In this document: piece after piece, positions 9,363-16,598 of the stretch
Numbering within the stretch: position 1 is the first letter of the stretch
Layout: every line of letters starts with the position of its first letter
Assembly (NCBI GenBank): GCA_035635475.1
Contig: DASQAZ010000055.1
Location: 1-64,000, forward strand
DNA: 64,000 nucleotides
Source of the DNA: VBOC01 sp035635475
GTDB lineage: Bacteria; Bacteroidota; Ignavibacteria; UBA10030; SZUA-254
Direction: 5' to 3'
Made by a program: the position numbers and the translations under genes
The notes under the pieces: model-generated
What the model was told of the DNA's origin: nothing
Databases searched by the model: none
Seen by the model: only the letters and a program-made list of their open reading frames with translations

Positions 9363-10214
9363 CTAGGATCTACCCGATTCTTTCGAACGGCGGAGCTTTC
9401 GGTAATCGACCGGGCGTTTCTCAACGAAAGCGCGGATTCCCTCTTTCACTTCATCCGATCCGGTATGAATGGTCAGCCAGTCGCGGGCGTGTCCGACGGT
9501 GATACCCCATGAAAAATCCCGCCAGAAATTCAACTGCTGTTTCGTGTAGCGCGTGCATTCGGGGAGCTTATCGATGAGTTTTTCCACCAGCTCGGTGACC
9601 GTTTTGTCGAGATTTTTTCGGGGGACGACGCGGTTTACCAGGCCCCATTCGAGCGCCTTGGCGGCAGGGATTTCCTCACAGAGCAGCAGCATCTCCCGTG
9701 CCCTCCTGTCGCCGATAATAAGCGGAAGCCATTGGGTGGCGCCTGCCGCAGGCACGCTGCCGCGGGCGACGCCCACATGCCTGATGAACGTGTCCTGGGC
9801 AGCCACCGCAAGATCGCACGACATCTGCAGCTCATTTCCGCCGCCAACGACCATGCCATTGATTCGGGCGATCGTCGGTTTTCCGATGTTCCGCAGTCGT
9901 TCAAAGGTCTCGATGAAAACTCCCATCCACTTGTAAAAATCCGAAGGCCGGTCCATGAAATCCTTGGCCCACTCGCTTACATCGGCACCGGTGCAGAAGG
10001 CCTTCGAGCCGGCGCCGGTGAGGACTACAACCGCGACTTTATCATCCCAGCTCGCATCCTCGAACGCAGCAGCCAGATCGCGTAGTGTGCCCAAATTAAG
10101 CGCGTTGTGGACCTCCGGTCGATTGATTGTCACCGTGGCCCGGTAGTTGCCCTTTGTATAGAGAATATTGCGGAATTTCAGCGAAGAGGCGGGCCTGCCG
10201 GCGTAGACGCTCAT
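9363..10214 (-). CDS. Crotonase-superfamily enzyme (enoyl-CoA hydratase/isomerase-like)
   Basis: A 283-residue protein with crotonase oxyanion-hole segments FCTGADVSEW (about 72-81) and GMVVGGGNELQMSCD (about 119-133). One catalytic glutamate is kept (RAREMLL), but the position equivalent to the first glutamate of enoyl-CoA hydratase falls in HVGVARGS and is not acidic. The reaction is therefore probably not simple hydration. The stretch GATQWLPLIIGDRRARE recalls enzymes acting on cyclic acyl-CoA substrates, but it is too short for the known ring-cleaving hydratases, so no function is assigned. Its ATG overlaps the stop of the EthD-like gene (ATGA), indicating coupled translation of the pair. 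Confidence 0.85.
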   Translation of the reverse strand: MSVYAGRPASSLKFRNILYTKGNYRATVTINRPEVHNALNLGTLRDLAAAFEDASWDDKVAVVVLTGAGSKAFCTGADVSEWAKDFMDRPSDFYKWMGVFIETFERLRNIGKPTIARINGMVVGGGNELQMSCDLAVAAQDTFIRHVGVARGSVPAAGATQWLPLIIGDRRAREMLLLCEEIPAAKALEWGLVNRVVPRKNLDKTVTELVEKLIDKLPECTRYTKQQLNFWRDFSWGITVGHARDWLTIHTGSDEVKEGIRAFVEKRPVDYRKLRRSKESGRS

Positions 10215-10513
10215 CCCTGGATCTCGCCGAAGAACAGCGTGACGAGATCCGCTGCCGAACTCATCAGGTCTTTTGCCGCCGCCCGGCCCTCCGGAGACGC
10301 GTTTGCCGCATTCATGGCATCAATGGTATCGTAGTGCATCTCCGCCATCACATGATACCGCGATTCGCCGATCGGAGCGCCGGTGATCTTGGTAATCTCA
10401 AGTTTTCGAAGTCCGGGCGTCTTCCTGACAAGCGGTAGGTGCACGTCGTGATAATGCCGGTCGAACGCTTCAATATCGGGGGGTTTGCGGTACAGAGCGA
10501 TGAGTTTTACCAT
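10211..10513 (-). CDS. EthD-like small protein (dimeric alpha/beta barrel)
   Basis: A 100-residue protein beginning MVKLIALYRKPPD, with FDRHYHDVHLPLVRKTPGL near residues 17-35, the typical EthD pattern in which histidines follow a KPPD-type strand. EthD relatives are small ferredoxin-like-fold proteins often linked to oxidative degradation, and some act as decarboxylases or monooxygenase accessories; the role here is unknown. It is the first gene of the minus-strand operon, about 30 nt downstream of the predicted transcription start of a strong promoter at 10550-10578, and overlaps the next gene by 4 bp. No Shine-Dalgarno is evident. Confidence 0.8.
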   Translation of the reverse strand: MVKLIALYRKPPDIEAFDRHYHDVHLPLVRKTPGLRKLEITKITGAPIGESRYHVMAEMHYDTIDAMNAANASPEGRAAAKDLMSSAADLVTLFFGEIQG

Positions 10514-10549
10514 GGCAACTTCGGAGGCGGAGGATTGGGAATGATGTGT

Positions 10550-10578
10550 AATATAGCCAGAGGGGCCAAGAGAGTCAA
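10550..10578 (-). promoter_or_regulatory. Sigma-70-type promoter for the EthD/crotonase/cytochrome operon
   Basis: On the minus strand a -35 box TTGACT (10573-10578) and a -10 box TATATT (10550-10555) are separated by exactly 17 nt. The predicted start, near 10543, leaves about 30 nt of leader before the EthD-like gene. The match is close to the general bacterial consensus. The site lies between divergent genes. Confidence 0.7.
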
Positions 10579-10673
10579 GGGGGAAAGTGGACTTTGCGGC
10601 GGATTATTGCTACCTTTTGTGCTCGGATTCCTACTCCCAACCGGCACCACATCATCCTCCCATCGCCATACCT

Positions 10674-12590
10674 GTGAGAATCACTGCCAAGCGACTTGAG
10701 CTGATTGTCGGGCTGCTCATCTCGGCGGCCGGCCTGCTTCTGTATCTCGTGACGCTATGCCCCACCACCGATTTTATCGACGCCGGCGAGCTCTCCACCG
10801 TGGTCCTCACCCTCGGCATTGCCCATCCGACCGGCTATCCTCTGTTTACCCTCGCCGGCTGGCTGTTTGCCCGTCTCCCGATCCCCTTGAGAAGCATCGA
10901 GCAGATGAACCTCATGGCGGCCCTGTTCTGTTCCGCCGCCCTGTTCATGTACTTTCGGTTCTTCCTTTTCTTCCTCAGCACTCTCTCGGTCAAGAATCCG
11001 ATCCCTTTGAGCGATCAGGATGGAAAAGTATCGGCCCGGGCAGTCACACGGGTGTTTATCCCGGCGGCTGCCGGGACGCTCCTTCTGGGTTTTTCCGAAA
11101 CCTACTGGTCGCAGGCCCTCTCGATCGAGGTCTATTCATTGCACCTGTTTCTCGTTGCCAGCGTGCTCTTTCTCTTTACAAAGGCAGTCGCGTCACACCT
11201 CCGCTGGTCCGATTCCAGGGTGACGGGCCTGCGCGAAGACGCGTACTGGTACGGATTCGCGTTCGTGCTCGGACTCGCGTTCACCAACCATATGACAACC
11301 ATACTCCTTGCGCCCGGATTTCTCTACCTTTATTTTACCGCATGCCGGTTCACGCCGGAGTCGAGGAGGCGATTGCTCAGGCTCGTGCCGGTGTTCCTTG
11401 CCGGTTTCTCCCTTTACTTGTACCTCCCCTTTCGTGCATCTCAACAGCCGGTCATGAACTGGGGAAACCCCCTGGATCTCGAGCGGTTCCTCTGGCATTT
11501 TACGGGAAAGCAGTACAGGGTCTGGATTTTTTCTTCCACCGAAAGCGCGGCCCGGCAGCTCCGCTATTTTTTCGACTCCGTCCTCCCTGAGTTTGCCTAC
11601 TTCCCCCTGGCGTTTGCCGCGATCGGAATCTGGAACCTCTTCGCTCAGAGAAAACAGATGGCCATATTTACAACTCTGCTTTTTCTCGGGTGTCTCCTGT
11701 ACTCGATCAATTACGACATTCATGATATCGATTCATACTTTCTGCTGGCGTATATCACGATTGCCATCTGGGCCGCCGCCGGCGCCGCGAGCCTGGTTGG
11801 CGCAGTGAAGAATTCCCAAACGGCAAAACGGGTTGCGGCTGTTCTCCTGGCATCCTGCATGATCCCGATCGTCGTGAACTTCTCCAAGGTGGATGAGAGC
11901 ACGTTGACCATCGTGGAGCATTATACGAAGGACATGTTCAAGTCTGTGGAACCGAACGCGATTGTCTTGACCTACCAATGGGACTACTTCGTTTCGGCGT
12001 CGTATTATTTTCAGGTCATCGAAAACGTTCGCCCCGACGTTGTCGTTATCGATAAGGAACTGCTCCGCCGTTCATGGTATTTCTTGCAGCTCCAAAAGCG
12101 TTACCCCTGGTTGATCGAACGATCGCGGAGGGAGCTAGATGCCTACCTCGCCGAGTTACGGAAATTCGAACACGATCTCCCGTATGACCATGCCGCCATC
12201 GAGTTTCGCTACAACAGTCTGATCCACAGTTTTATTCAAAAAAACTATTCATCGCGGCCCGTTTATGCCACCCCCGAATTGGAGGGACAGTATACTTCAG
12301 GTTACAGCCGGGTGCCATCGGGGCTCGCCTTCCGGCTCTTTGCCGATACTCTTTATCACGAGATTGTCCATCCCGGATATGCGTTCGAGGTCCCGACGAA
12401 GAAAAATAAATATGTAGACGGAATTGTGTCTCTCTATGGTCATTCCTTCTTCAATCGCGCCCTCTATCTAAACATGTTCGGCAAGAATGCCGCCGCCCTC
12501 GCATGCGTGGATTCGGCACTCCGGGTCGCACCCGACATCCGGGAAGCCCAATTCTTGCGGGAGAAAATCCTTCGAAATGGCAGGTTTTAG
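10674..12590 (+). CDS. DUF2723 multi-spanning membrane protein (glycosyltransferase-like)
   Basis: About 638 residues with many hydrophobic segments in the first 440 and a soluble C-terminal part. The beginning LYLVTLCPTTDFIDAGELST, then GIAHPTGYPLF, matches DUF2723 proteins, which resemble GT-C protein O-mannosyltransferases (acidic residues in the first luminal loop) and are common in Bacteroidota and relatives. Attachment of a lipid-linked sugar to exported proteins is plausible but unproven. I chose GTG 10674 because the family begins directly before the first membrane segment; GTG 10587 with AAGGGGG upstream would add 29 residues of unusual composition. It stands alone between a divergent operon and the tRNA/rif promoter. 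Confidence 0.82.
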   Translation: MRITAKRLELIVGLLISAAGLLLYLVTLCPTTDFIDAGELSTVVLTLGIAHPTGYPLFTLAGWLFARLPIPLRSIEQMNLMAALFCSAALFMYFRFFLFFLSTLSVKNPIPLSDQDGKVSARAVTRVFIPAAAGTLLLGFSETYWSQALSIEVYSLHLFLVASVLFLFTKAVASHLRWSDSRVTGLREDAYWYGFAFVLGLAFTNHMTTILLAPGFLYLYFTACRFTPESRRRLLRLVPVFLAGFSLYLYLPFRASQQPVMNWGNPLDLERFLWHFTGKQYRVWIFSSTESAARQLRYFFDSVLPEFAYFPLAFAAIGIWNLFAQRKQMAIFTTLLFLGCLLYSINYDIHDIDSYFLLAYITIAIWAAAGAASLVGAVKNSQTAKRVAAVLLASCMIPIVVNFSKVDESTLTIVEHYTKDMFKSVEPNAIVLTYQWDYFVSASYYFQVIENVRPDVVVIDKELLRRSWYFLQLQKRYPWLIERSRRELDAYLAELRKFEHDLPYDHAAIEFRYNSLIHSFIQKNYSSRPVYATPELEGQYTSGYSRVPSGLAFRLFADTLYHEIVHPGYAFEVPTKKNKYVDGIVSLYGHSFFNRALYLNMFGKNAAALACVDSALRVAPDIREAQFLREKILRNGRF

Positions 12591-12631
12591 GGGTTTCGGC
12601 GTTTTCCTTCGGCAAGTGGCATAAAAATTGT

Positions 12632-12660
12632 TTGACTTTTTTGCGGAAAATAGTTATATT
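12632..12660 (+). promoter_or_regulatory. Sigma-70-type promoter of the tRNA/rpmG/secE/rif operon
   Basis: TTGACT (12632-12637) and TATATT (12655-12660) are separated by 17 nt, in an AT-rich pocket within otherwise GC-rich DNA. The predicted start is near 12667, about 200 nt before the first tRNA. It probably drives tRNA-Thr through rpoC. Confidence 0.8.
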
Positions 12661-12864
12661 ATTTTTCTGAATCCCTAAATACCTTCCTCGCAAGGCAATA
12701 TGACCCCCAAATTTCTAAAGCCCTTAGGATTGGCCGGAGGGGAGGGGGATTGTTTTTCTCATTCTGATCTGTTTGGTCAGAGTGGCGGATGGTGGTAGAC
12801 TGAACCCGCGCCGGCGAGGTCGTCGAGGAAATTGAAAGCGCTCGACGGGACCGGCATCCTTGAT
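12661..12864 (+). other. Long structured leader before the tRNA cluster
   Basis: About 200 nt of transcribed leader with no convincing gene. A 9-bp hairpin is visible (arms 12761-12769 and 12775-12783, loop TGTTT). A second imperfect stem pairs GGTC/GTCGAG around 12818-12827 with CTCGAC/GACC around 12841-12852. The stretch around 12781-12800 resembles the D-arm of a tRNA-Leu, but no T-arm follows. A possible 32-codon ORF (12700-12798) is not supported by any family. Confidence 0.35.
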
Positions 12865-12937
12865 GCTGGCGTAGCTCAGTTGGTAGAGCAGCTGACTTGT
12901 AATCAGCAGGTCGTTGGTTCAATTCCGACCGCCAGCT
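12865..12937 (+). tRNA. tRNA-Thr (anticodon TGT)
   Basis: 73 nt. Acceptor stem GCTGGCG pairs with CGCCAGC; the D-arm has GCTCAGTTGGTAGAGC; the anticodon loop TTGTAAT between CTGAC-type stems gives TGT; the T-arm is GTTGGTTCAATTCCGAC. CCA is not encoded. First tRNA of the cluster. Confidence 0.97.
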
Positions 12938-13013
12938 CGGCTAGATCGGGCGGCATCGGTGAGAAGTGGCGGCGAACGGGCAGCGTGGATAGGAAGGACG
13001 CACAGCAGTTTGC

Positions 13014-13096
13014 GGGCAGGTAGCGAAGTGGTCAAACGCAACAGACTGTAAATCTGTCGGCTTCGGCCTTCGGAGGTTCAAATCCTTCCCTGCCCA
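13014..13096 (+). tRNA. tRNA-Tyr (anticodon GTA)
   Basis: 83 nt with acceptor GGGCAGG/CCTGCCC. The anticodon stem is ACAGA/TCTGT with loop CTGTAAA, giving GTA. A long variable arm (around CGGCTTCGGCCTTCGG) marks a class II tRNA, as expected for bacterial Tyr. CCA is not encoded. Confidence 0.97.
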
Positions 13097-13137
13097 CGGG
13101 TAAGTAATTATAGACGTCACGCAAGGCGGGATCACAC

Positions 13138-13210
13138 GCGGGAGTAACTCAGTTGGTAGAGTCGCAGCCTTCCAAGCTGCTGGTCGCGGGTTCGAGCCCC
13201 GTCTCCCGCT
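13138..13210 (+). tRNA. tRNA-Gly (anticodon TCC)
   Basis: 73 nt with acceptor GCGGGAG/CTCCCGC, anticodon stem GCAGC/GCTGC with loop CTTCCAA giving TCC, and T-arm GCGGGTTCGAGCCCCGT. CCA is not encoded. It reads GGA codons and sits in the conserved Thr-Tyr-Gly-Thr order. Confidence 0.97.
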
Positions 13211-13223
13211 CGGAGAGCGGATT

Positions 13224-13296
13224 GCTTGCGTAGCTCAGTTGGTAGAGCACATCCTTGGTAAGGATGAGGTCATCGGTTCAATCCCGATCGCAAGCT
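13224..13296 (+). tRNA. tRNA-Thr (anticodon GGT)
   Basis: 73 nt with acceptor GCTTGCG/CGCAAGC, anticodon stem CATCC/GGATG with loop TTGGTAA giving GGT, and T-arm ATCGGTTCAATCCCGAT. CCA is not encoded. This second Thr isoacceptor reads ACC/ACU and follows tRNA-Gly by 13 bp. Confidence 0.97.
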
Positions 13297-13337
13297 CGTC
13301 AACGTGTTCTTGACCTCAGAAAGAAGGAAGCGAAGCC

Positions 13338-13487
13338 ATGCGAGATATCATTACCCTGGAGTGCTCGGAGTGCAAGCGGCGGAATTACACGACCACCAAG
13401 AATAAGAAGAAGCAGAGCGGACGGGTCGAGTACAAGAAATACTGCCCCTGGTGCAACAAGCACACACCGCATAAGGAAACCAAGTAG
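13338..13487 (+). CDS. rpmG: 50S ribosomal protein L33
   Basis: A 49-residue protein starting MRDIITLECSECKRRNY and ending HTPHKETK. It carries two zinc-knuckle pairs, CSEC and CPWC, so it is the zinc-binding (C+) form. It is a component of the large subunit near the E site. GAAGGAAG lies just upstream of the ATG. It lies between tRNA-Thr and tRNA-Trp, at the position where many bacteria carry a tuf gene, and is co-transcribed with the tRNAs and secE. Confidence 0.97.
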   Translation: MRDIITLECSECKRRNYTTTKNKKKQSGRVEYKKYCPWCNKHTPHKETK

Positions 13488-13495
13488 GCGTTCAT

Positions 13496-13569
13496 ACGTC
13501 AGTAGCTCAATTGGCTAGAGCAGCGGTCTCCAAAACCGCAGGTTGGGGGTTCAAGTCCCTCCTGACGTG
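13496..13569 (+). tRNA. tRNA-Trp (anticodon CCA)
   Basis: 74 nt with acceptor ACGTCAG/CTGACGT, anticodon stem GCGGT/ACCGC with loop CTCCAAA giving CCA, and T-arm GGGGGTTCAAGTCCCTC. The 3' CCA is not encoded. It begins 8 bp after rpmG and ends 35 bp before secE. Confidence 0.97.
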
Positions 13570-13604
13570 CAGGGTTTAAGGCCGCAAATTTTGAAGGATC
13601 GGGG

Positions 13605-13787
13605 ATGAAAGAAAAAATTTTGGCGTTCTTTACGGACGTCGCGAAGGAGATGAAAAAGGTCACGTGGCCCCGCCCCGAGGAGCTGCGCGAATCGACATTT
13701 ATTGTTCTCATCGTTTGCGGCGTGATCGCACTGTTTGTTTTTACCGTCGACTGGTTGATCAGCAATATTCTGAAGGTGATCTTGTAA
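13605..13787 (+). CDS. secE: Preprotein translocase subunit SecE
   Basis: A 60-residue single-span membrane protein of the SecYEG channel. The amphipathic N-terminal part contains FTDVAKEMKKVTWPRPEEL, the typical SecE signature (KKVTWP), followed by one transmembrane helix (FIVLIVCGVIALFVFTVDW). The length matches minimal bacterial SecE. It lies just upstream of nusG, the usual arrangement. Confidence 0.97.
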   Translation: MKEKILAFFTDVAKEMKKVTWPRPEELRESTFIVLIVCGVIALFVFTVDWLISNILKVIL

Positions 13788-13797
13788 GGATGATTCG

Positions 13798-14346
13798 GTG
13801 AGCGATCAACCCCAGGAAAAGCGTTGGTATGCGGTCCGGACCTATTCCGGGCACGAGAACAGGGTGAAGGCGCACCTCGAGAACGAGGTGAAGCTCGCGC
13901 ACCTGGAAGACCGGATTTCCGCGGTCCTCGTTCCGGCTGACAAGATTTTTGAAGTCAAAGACGGGAAGAAGAAAAGCAAGACCAAAACTTTTTTCCCGGG
14001 CTACATCCTGATTGAGGCGCTGCTCGATAAGGAATCGAAGTATTTGATTCTCAACACGCCATCGGTCATCAGCTTCGTGGGTCCGAGGAACGAACCGACC
14101 CCGCTGCAGGCCGATGAAGTCAGGCGCCTCCTGGGCCGTATGGAAGAGCGGAAGGATGTCGAAGTCGTGGAGGTTCCGTTCAGAGTCGGCGAGGCGGTGA
14201 AGGTGGTCGACGGGCCGTTTAACAACTTCACCGGCTATGTCCAGGACGTCAACGAGGAAAAGATGAAGCTGAAGGTGATGGTGAGCATCTTCGGCCGCAA
14301 GACGCCGGTTGAGCTGGATTTCAACCAGGTCGAGGTTGAAGGATGA
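13798..14346 (+). CDS. nusG: Transcription termination/antitermination protein NusG
   Basis: A 182-residue RNA polymerase-associated factor. The N-terminal NGN domain includes KRWYAVRTYSGHENRVK and FFPGYILIEA; the C-terminal KOW domain has VGEAVKVVDGPFNNFTGYV. It binds the polymerase clamp and couples transcription to Rho or to the ribosome. The start is GTG with AAGGA about 8 nt upstream. It is 10 bp after secE and 27 bp before rplK. Confidence 0.97.
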   Translation: MSDQPQEKRWYAVRTYSGHENRVKAHLENEVKLAHLEDRISAVLVPADKIFEVKDGKKKSKTKTFFPGYILIEALLDKESKYLILNTPSVISFVGPRNEPTPLQADEVRRLLGRMEERKDVEVVEVPFRVGEAVKVVDGPFNNFTGYVQDVNEEKMKLKVMVSIFGRKTPVELDFNQVEVEG

Positions 14347-14373
14347 TCTCATGTATCATGGAATGAAGAAAGC

Positions 14374-14796
14374 ATGAAGAAGGTAACCGGATTTATCAAA
14401 CTGCAGATCGCCGCCGGGCAGGCGAGTCCCGCCCCGCCGATCGGCCCCGCGCTCGGCCAGAAGGGCGTGAATATCATGGAGTTTTGCAAACAGTTCAATG
14501 CAAAGACTCAGGACAAGCAGGGCCTTATCATTCCGGTCGTCATTACAGTTTTCTCAGACAAGTCGTTTACTTTTATAACGAAGACCCCGCCGGCCTCCAT
14601 CTTGCTGGCAAAAGCGGCGAAAGTCGAGAAGGGCTCGGGGGAACCGAATCGCACCAAGGTTGGCACGGTCACAAAAGCCCAACTGCGCGAGATCGCGGAA
14701 ATGAAAATGCCCGACCTGAATGCGAATGACATCGATGCGGCAATGAGAATGATCGCGGGAACAGCCCGTAGCATGGGCATTACAGTCGAAGGATAG
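14374..14796 (+). CDS. rplK: 50S ribosomal protein L11
   Basis: 140 residues, the usual length. The start MKKVTGFIKLQIAAGQASPA and PPIGPALGQKGVNIMEFCK are diagnostic. L11 forms the base of the L7/L12 stalk and the GTPase-associated centre on 23S rRNA. The proline-rich N-terminal domain and the C-terminal rRNA-binding domain (GTARSMGITVEG) are both complete. First ribosomal gene of the rplKAJL group, 27 bp after nusG. Confidence 0.98.
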   Translation: MKKVTGFIKLQIAAGQASPAPPIGPALGQKGVNIMEFCKQFNAKTQDKQGLIIPVVITVFSDKSFTFITKTPPASILLAKAAKVEKGSGEPNRTKVGTVTKAQLREIAEMKMPDLNANDIDAAMRMIAGTARSMGITVEG

Positions 14797-14815
14797 CTCG
14801 AACGGGGAACGACCT

Positions 14816-15511
14816 ATGAACAAGAGCAAACGATACAGAGCGGCGCTGAAGAAAGTGGAGCAGAAGAAAAGTTACACCATCGAGGAGGCCGTCAGTCTTG
14901 TAAAAGAGATGGCTACGGCGAAATTCAACGAGGCCGTCGACATCGCGGTGCGTCTCGGAGTCGACCCGAAGAAAGCCGACCAGGCTGTCAGAGGGACCGT
15001 CGCGCTGCCGCACGGGATCGGGAAGGCCGTCCGCGTCCTCGTGCTTGCCAAACCTCCGAAAGACGAGGAAGCACGGAAGGCGGGGGCGGATCACGTCGGT
15101 TTCCAGGATTATATCCAGAAAATTCAGCAGGGATGGGCAGACGTGGATGTCATCATCGCAACGCCCGATACGATGGCCGAGGTCGGAAAGCTCGGCAAAG
15201 TGCTCGGCCCCCGCGGCCTTATGCCGAATCCGAAGAGCGGCACCGTCACCATGGACGTCGGCAAGGCGGTCGCCGAAGTGAAGGCTGGAAAGATTGAATT
15301 CCACTTCGAGAAGGCGGGCATTGTTCATGCGATCGTGGGAAAAGCCAACTTCGATCGGGAGAAACTGATTGAAAACGTCGAGGCATTCCTGAATACGGTT
15401 GTCCGGGCCAAGCCGACCAGCGCGAAGGGCCAGTACATCAGAAGCATCGCGCTCTCGACGACGATGAGTCCCAGCGTCCGGATTGATCGGGCGGTTTTCG
15501 GAGCGCACTAA
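14816..15511 (+). CDS. rplA: 50S ribosomal protein L1
   Basis: 231 residues, full length. Signature stretches are GTVALPHGIGK, LGPRGLMPNPKSGTV and the C-terminal SIALSTTMSPSVRID. L1 binds the mobile stalk of 23S rRNA and in many bacteria represses its own operon by binding the rplK leader. No L1 target was identified here. It lies 19 bp after rplK and 26 bp before rplJ. Confidence 0.98.
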   Translation: MNKSKRYRAALKKVEQKKSYTIEEAVSLVKEMATAKFNEAVDIAVRLGVDPKKADQAVRGTVALPHGIGKAVRVLVLAKPPKDEEARKAGADHVGFQDYIQKIQQGWADVDVIIATPDTMAEVGKLGKVLGPRGLMPNPKSGTVTMDVGKAVAEVKAGKIEFHFEKAGIVHAIVGKANFDREKLIENVEAFLNTVVRAKPTSAKGQYIRSIALSTTMSPSVRIDRAVFGAH

Positions 15512-15537
15512 AGGATCTGAAAGAATACGAGGGAACC

Positions 15538-16059
15538 ATGAATCGTTCTGAGAAAGAACAGATCATATCCGCGATGAAGGAGAAGGTGTTGCGGGCGAAG
15601 AGCCTGTTCCTCGCCGACTTTACGGGCATCACCGTCGAACAGATCACCGAGCTGAGACGGGAGTTCAGGAAATCGAACATCGACTATCATGTCGTGAAGA
15701 ACACGCTGGCGCGCAAGGCCCTTGAGAGCATCGAGGGATATGACAAGGTTCTCGACAAGCTGGTGAGCCCGACTGCGATCGCCTTTGGCTTCGACGATCC
15801 CGTGGCCCCGGCAAAGATCATCAAGAAATTTCGCGACAAGCATGAGAAACTGACGGTCAAAGCGTGCGTGATCGAGATGCAGGTGTTTGAGGGGAAGGAT
15901 CTCGATCGGCTTGCCAAGCTCCCGTCCAGAGGGGAGCTGGTTGCCGGTATCCTGGGCAGCATTCAGTCCCCGATCGCAGGAGTGGCCGGCGCCGTGGGAG
16001 CTATGATGAGAGACCTCGTCAATATTATGGACGCCATCGAAAAGAAAAAAGCGGCCTAG
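15538..16059 (+). CDS. rplJ: 50S ribosomal protein L10
   Basis: 173 residues. The N-terminal rRNA-binding domain includes FLADFTGITVEQITELRREF and YHVVKNTLARKAL; a C-terminal helix (around GAVGAMMRDLVNIMDAIEKK) is the site for L7/L12 dimers. It anchors the stalk together with L11. Only 26 bp separates it from rplA, so there is little room for the large L10-binding leader found in gamma-proteobacteria. Confidence 0.98.
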   Translation: MNRSEKEQIISAMKEKVLRAKSLFLADFTGITVEQITELRREFRKSNIDYHVVKNTLARKALESIEGYDKVLDKLVSPTAIAFGFDDPVAPAKIIKKFRDKHEKLTVKACVIEMQVFEGKDLDRLAKLPSRGELVAGILGSIQSPIAGVAGAVGAMMRDLVNIMDAIEKKKAA

Positions 16060-16107
16060 GTCGGACCGCAAGAATTTCATTCACAATCGTACAAGGAGTA
16101 CGCCACC

Positions 16108-16491
16108 ATGTCAGAAGTTCAGGAAATCGTAGAAAAAATCGGTAAACTCACCCTCATCGAAGCATCGGAGCTGAAGAAAGCTCTCGAGGAGAAATTCGGG
16201 GTCACAGCGGCCGCGCCGATGATGATGGGCGGGACTTTAGCGGCTGCGGGCGGTGCGCAACCGGCGGCGGTTGAAGCACAGACCGAGTTCACCGTCGTGC
16301 TGAAGAGCGCGGGGGCGCAGAAGATCAACGTCATCAAGGTGGTGCGGGCCGCAACGGGGCTCGGACTCAAGGAAGCGAAGGATCTTGTCGATGGCGCACC
16401 CAAGAGTGTGAAGGAGGGGGTGTCCAAGGACGACGCGGAGAAACTGAAAAAGGAGCTTGAAGAGGCCGGCGCGCAGGTCGAGTTGAAATAG
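16108..16491 (+). CDS. rplL: 50S ribosomal protein L7/L12
   Basis: 127 residues. It has the N-terminal dimerisation helices, an Ala/Gly-rich hinge (AAPMMMGGTLAAAGGAQPAA), and the conserved C-terminal domain EFTVVLKSAGAQKINVIKVV / GLGLKEAKDLVDGAP that contacts translation factors. AAGGAG lies upstream of the ATG. It ends the rplKAJL set and is followed by a 196-bp gap with strong RNA structure before rpoB. Confidence 0.98.
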   Translation: MSEVQEIVEKIGKLTLIEASELKKALEEKFGVTAAAPMMMGGTLAAAGGAQPAAVEAQTEFTVVLKSAGAQKINVIKVVRAATGLGLKEAKDLVDGAPKSVKEGVSKDDAEKLKKELEEAGAQVELK

Positions 16492-16523
16492 ATCGCCCCG
16501 CTATCGTCAACAGGCTCCGGAAT

Positions 16524-16557
16524 GAGAACGGTTCTCCGGTGCACGAGAATTTTTTTT
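16524..16557 (+). terminator. Attenuator-like site between rplL and rpoB
   Basis: Three short segments can pair in two exclusive ways: GAGAA (16524-16528), TTCTC (16532-16536) and GAGAA (16545-16549), followed by eight T (16550-16557). Pairing of segments 2 and 3 makes a weak intrinsic terminator; pairing of 1 and 2 (helped by flanking CCG/CGG) would prevent it. The stem is short, so termination would be partial, which fits lowering rpoBC expression relative to the ribosomal genes. Confidence 0.45.
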
Positions 16558-16598
16558 CATAACCCAAAATTCAGATAACGTTGGCAACATACTCATCG

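Noticed and set aside
10587..10673. Longer start (GTG 10587) for the DUF2723 protein
   Set aside because: It has an AAGGGGG site upstream, but the extra 29 residues are cysteine- and proline-rich and do not match the family, which begins right before the first membrane segment. Kept only as an alternative.
12700..12798. 32-codon ORF in the leader of the tRNA/rif operon
   Set aside because: No family resemblance, weak ribosome site, and the length is expected by chance; it overlaps the leader hairpin.
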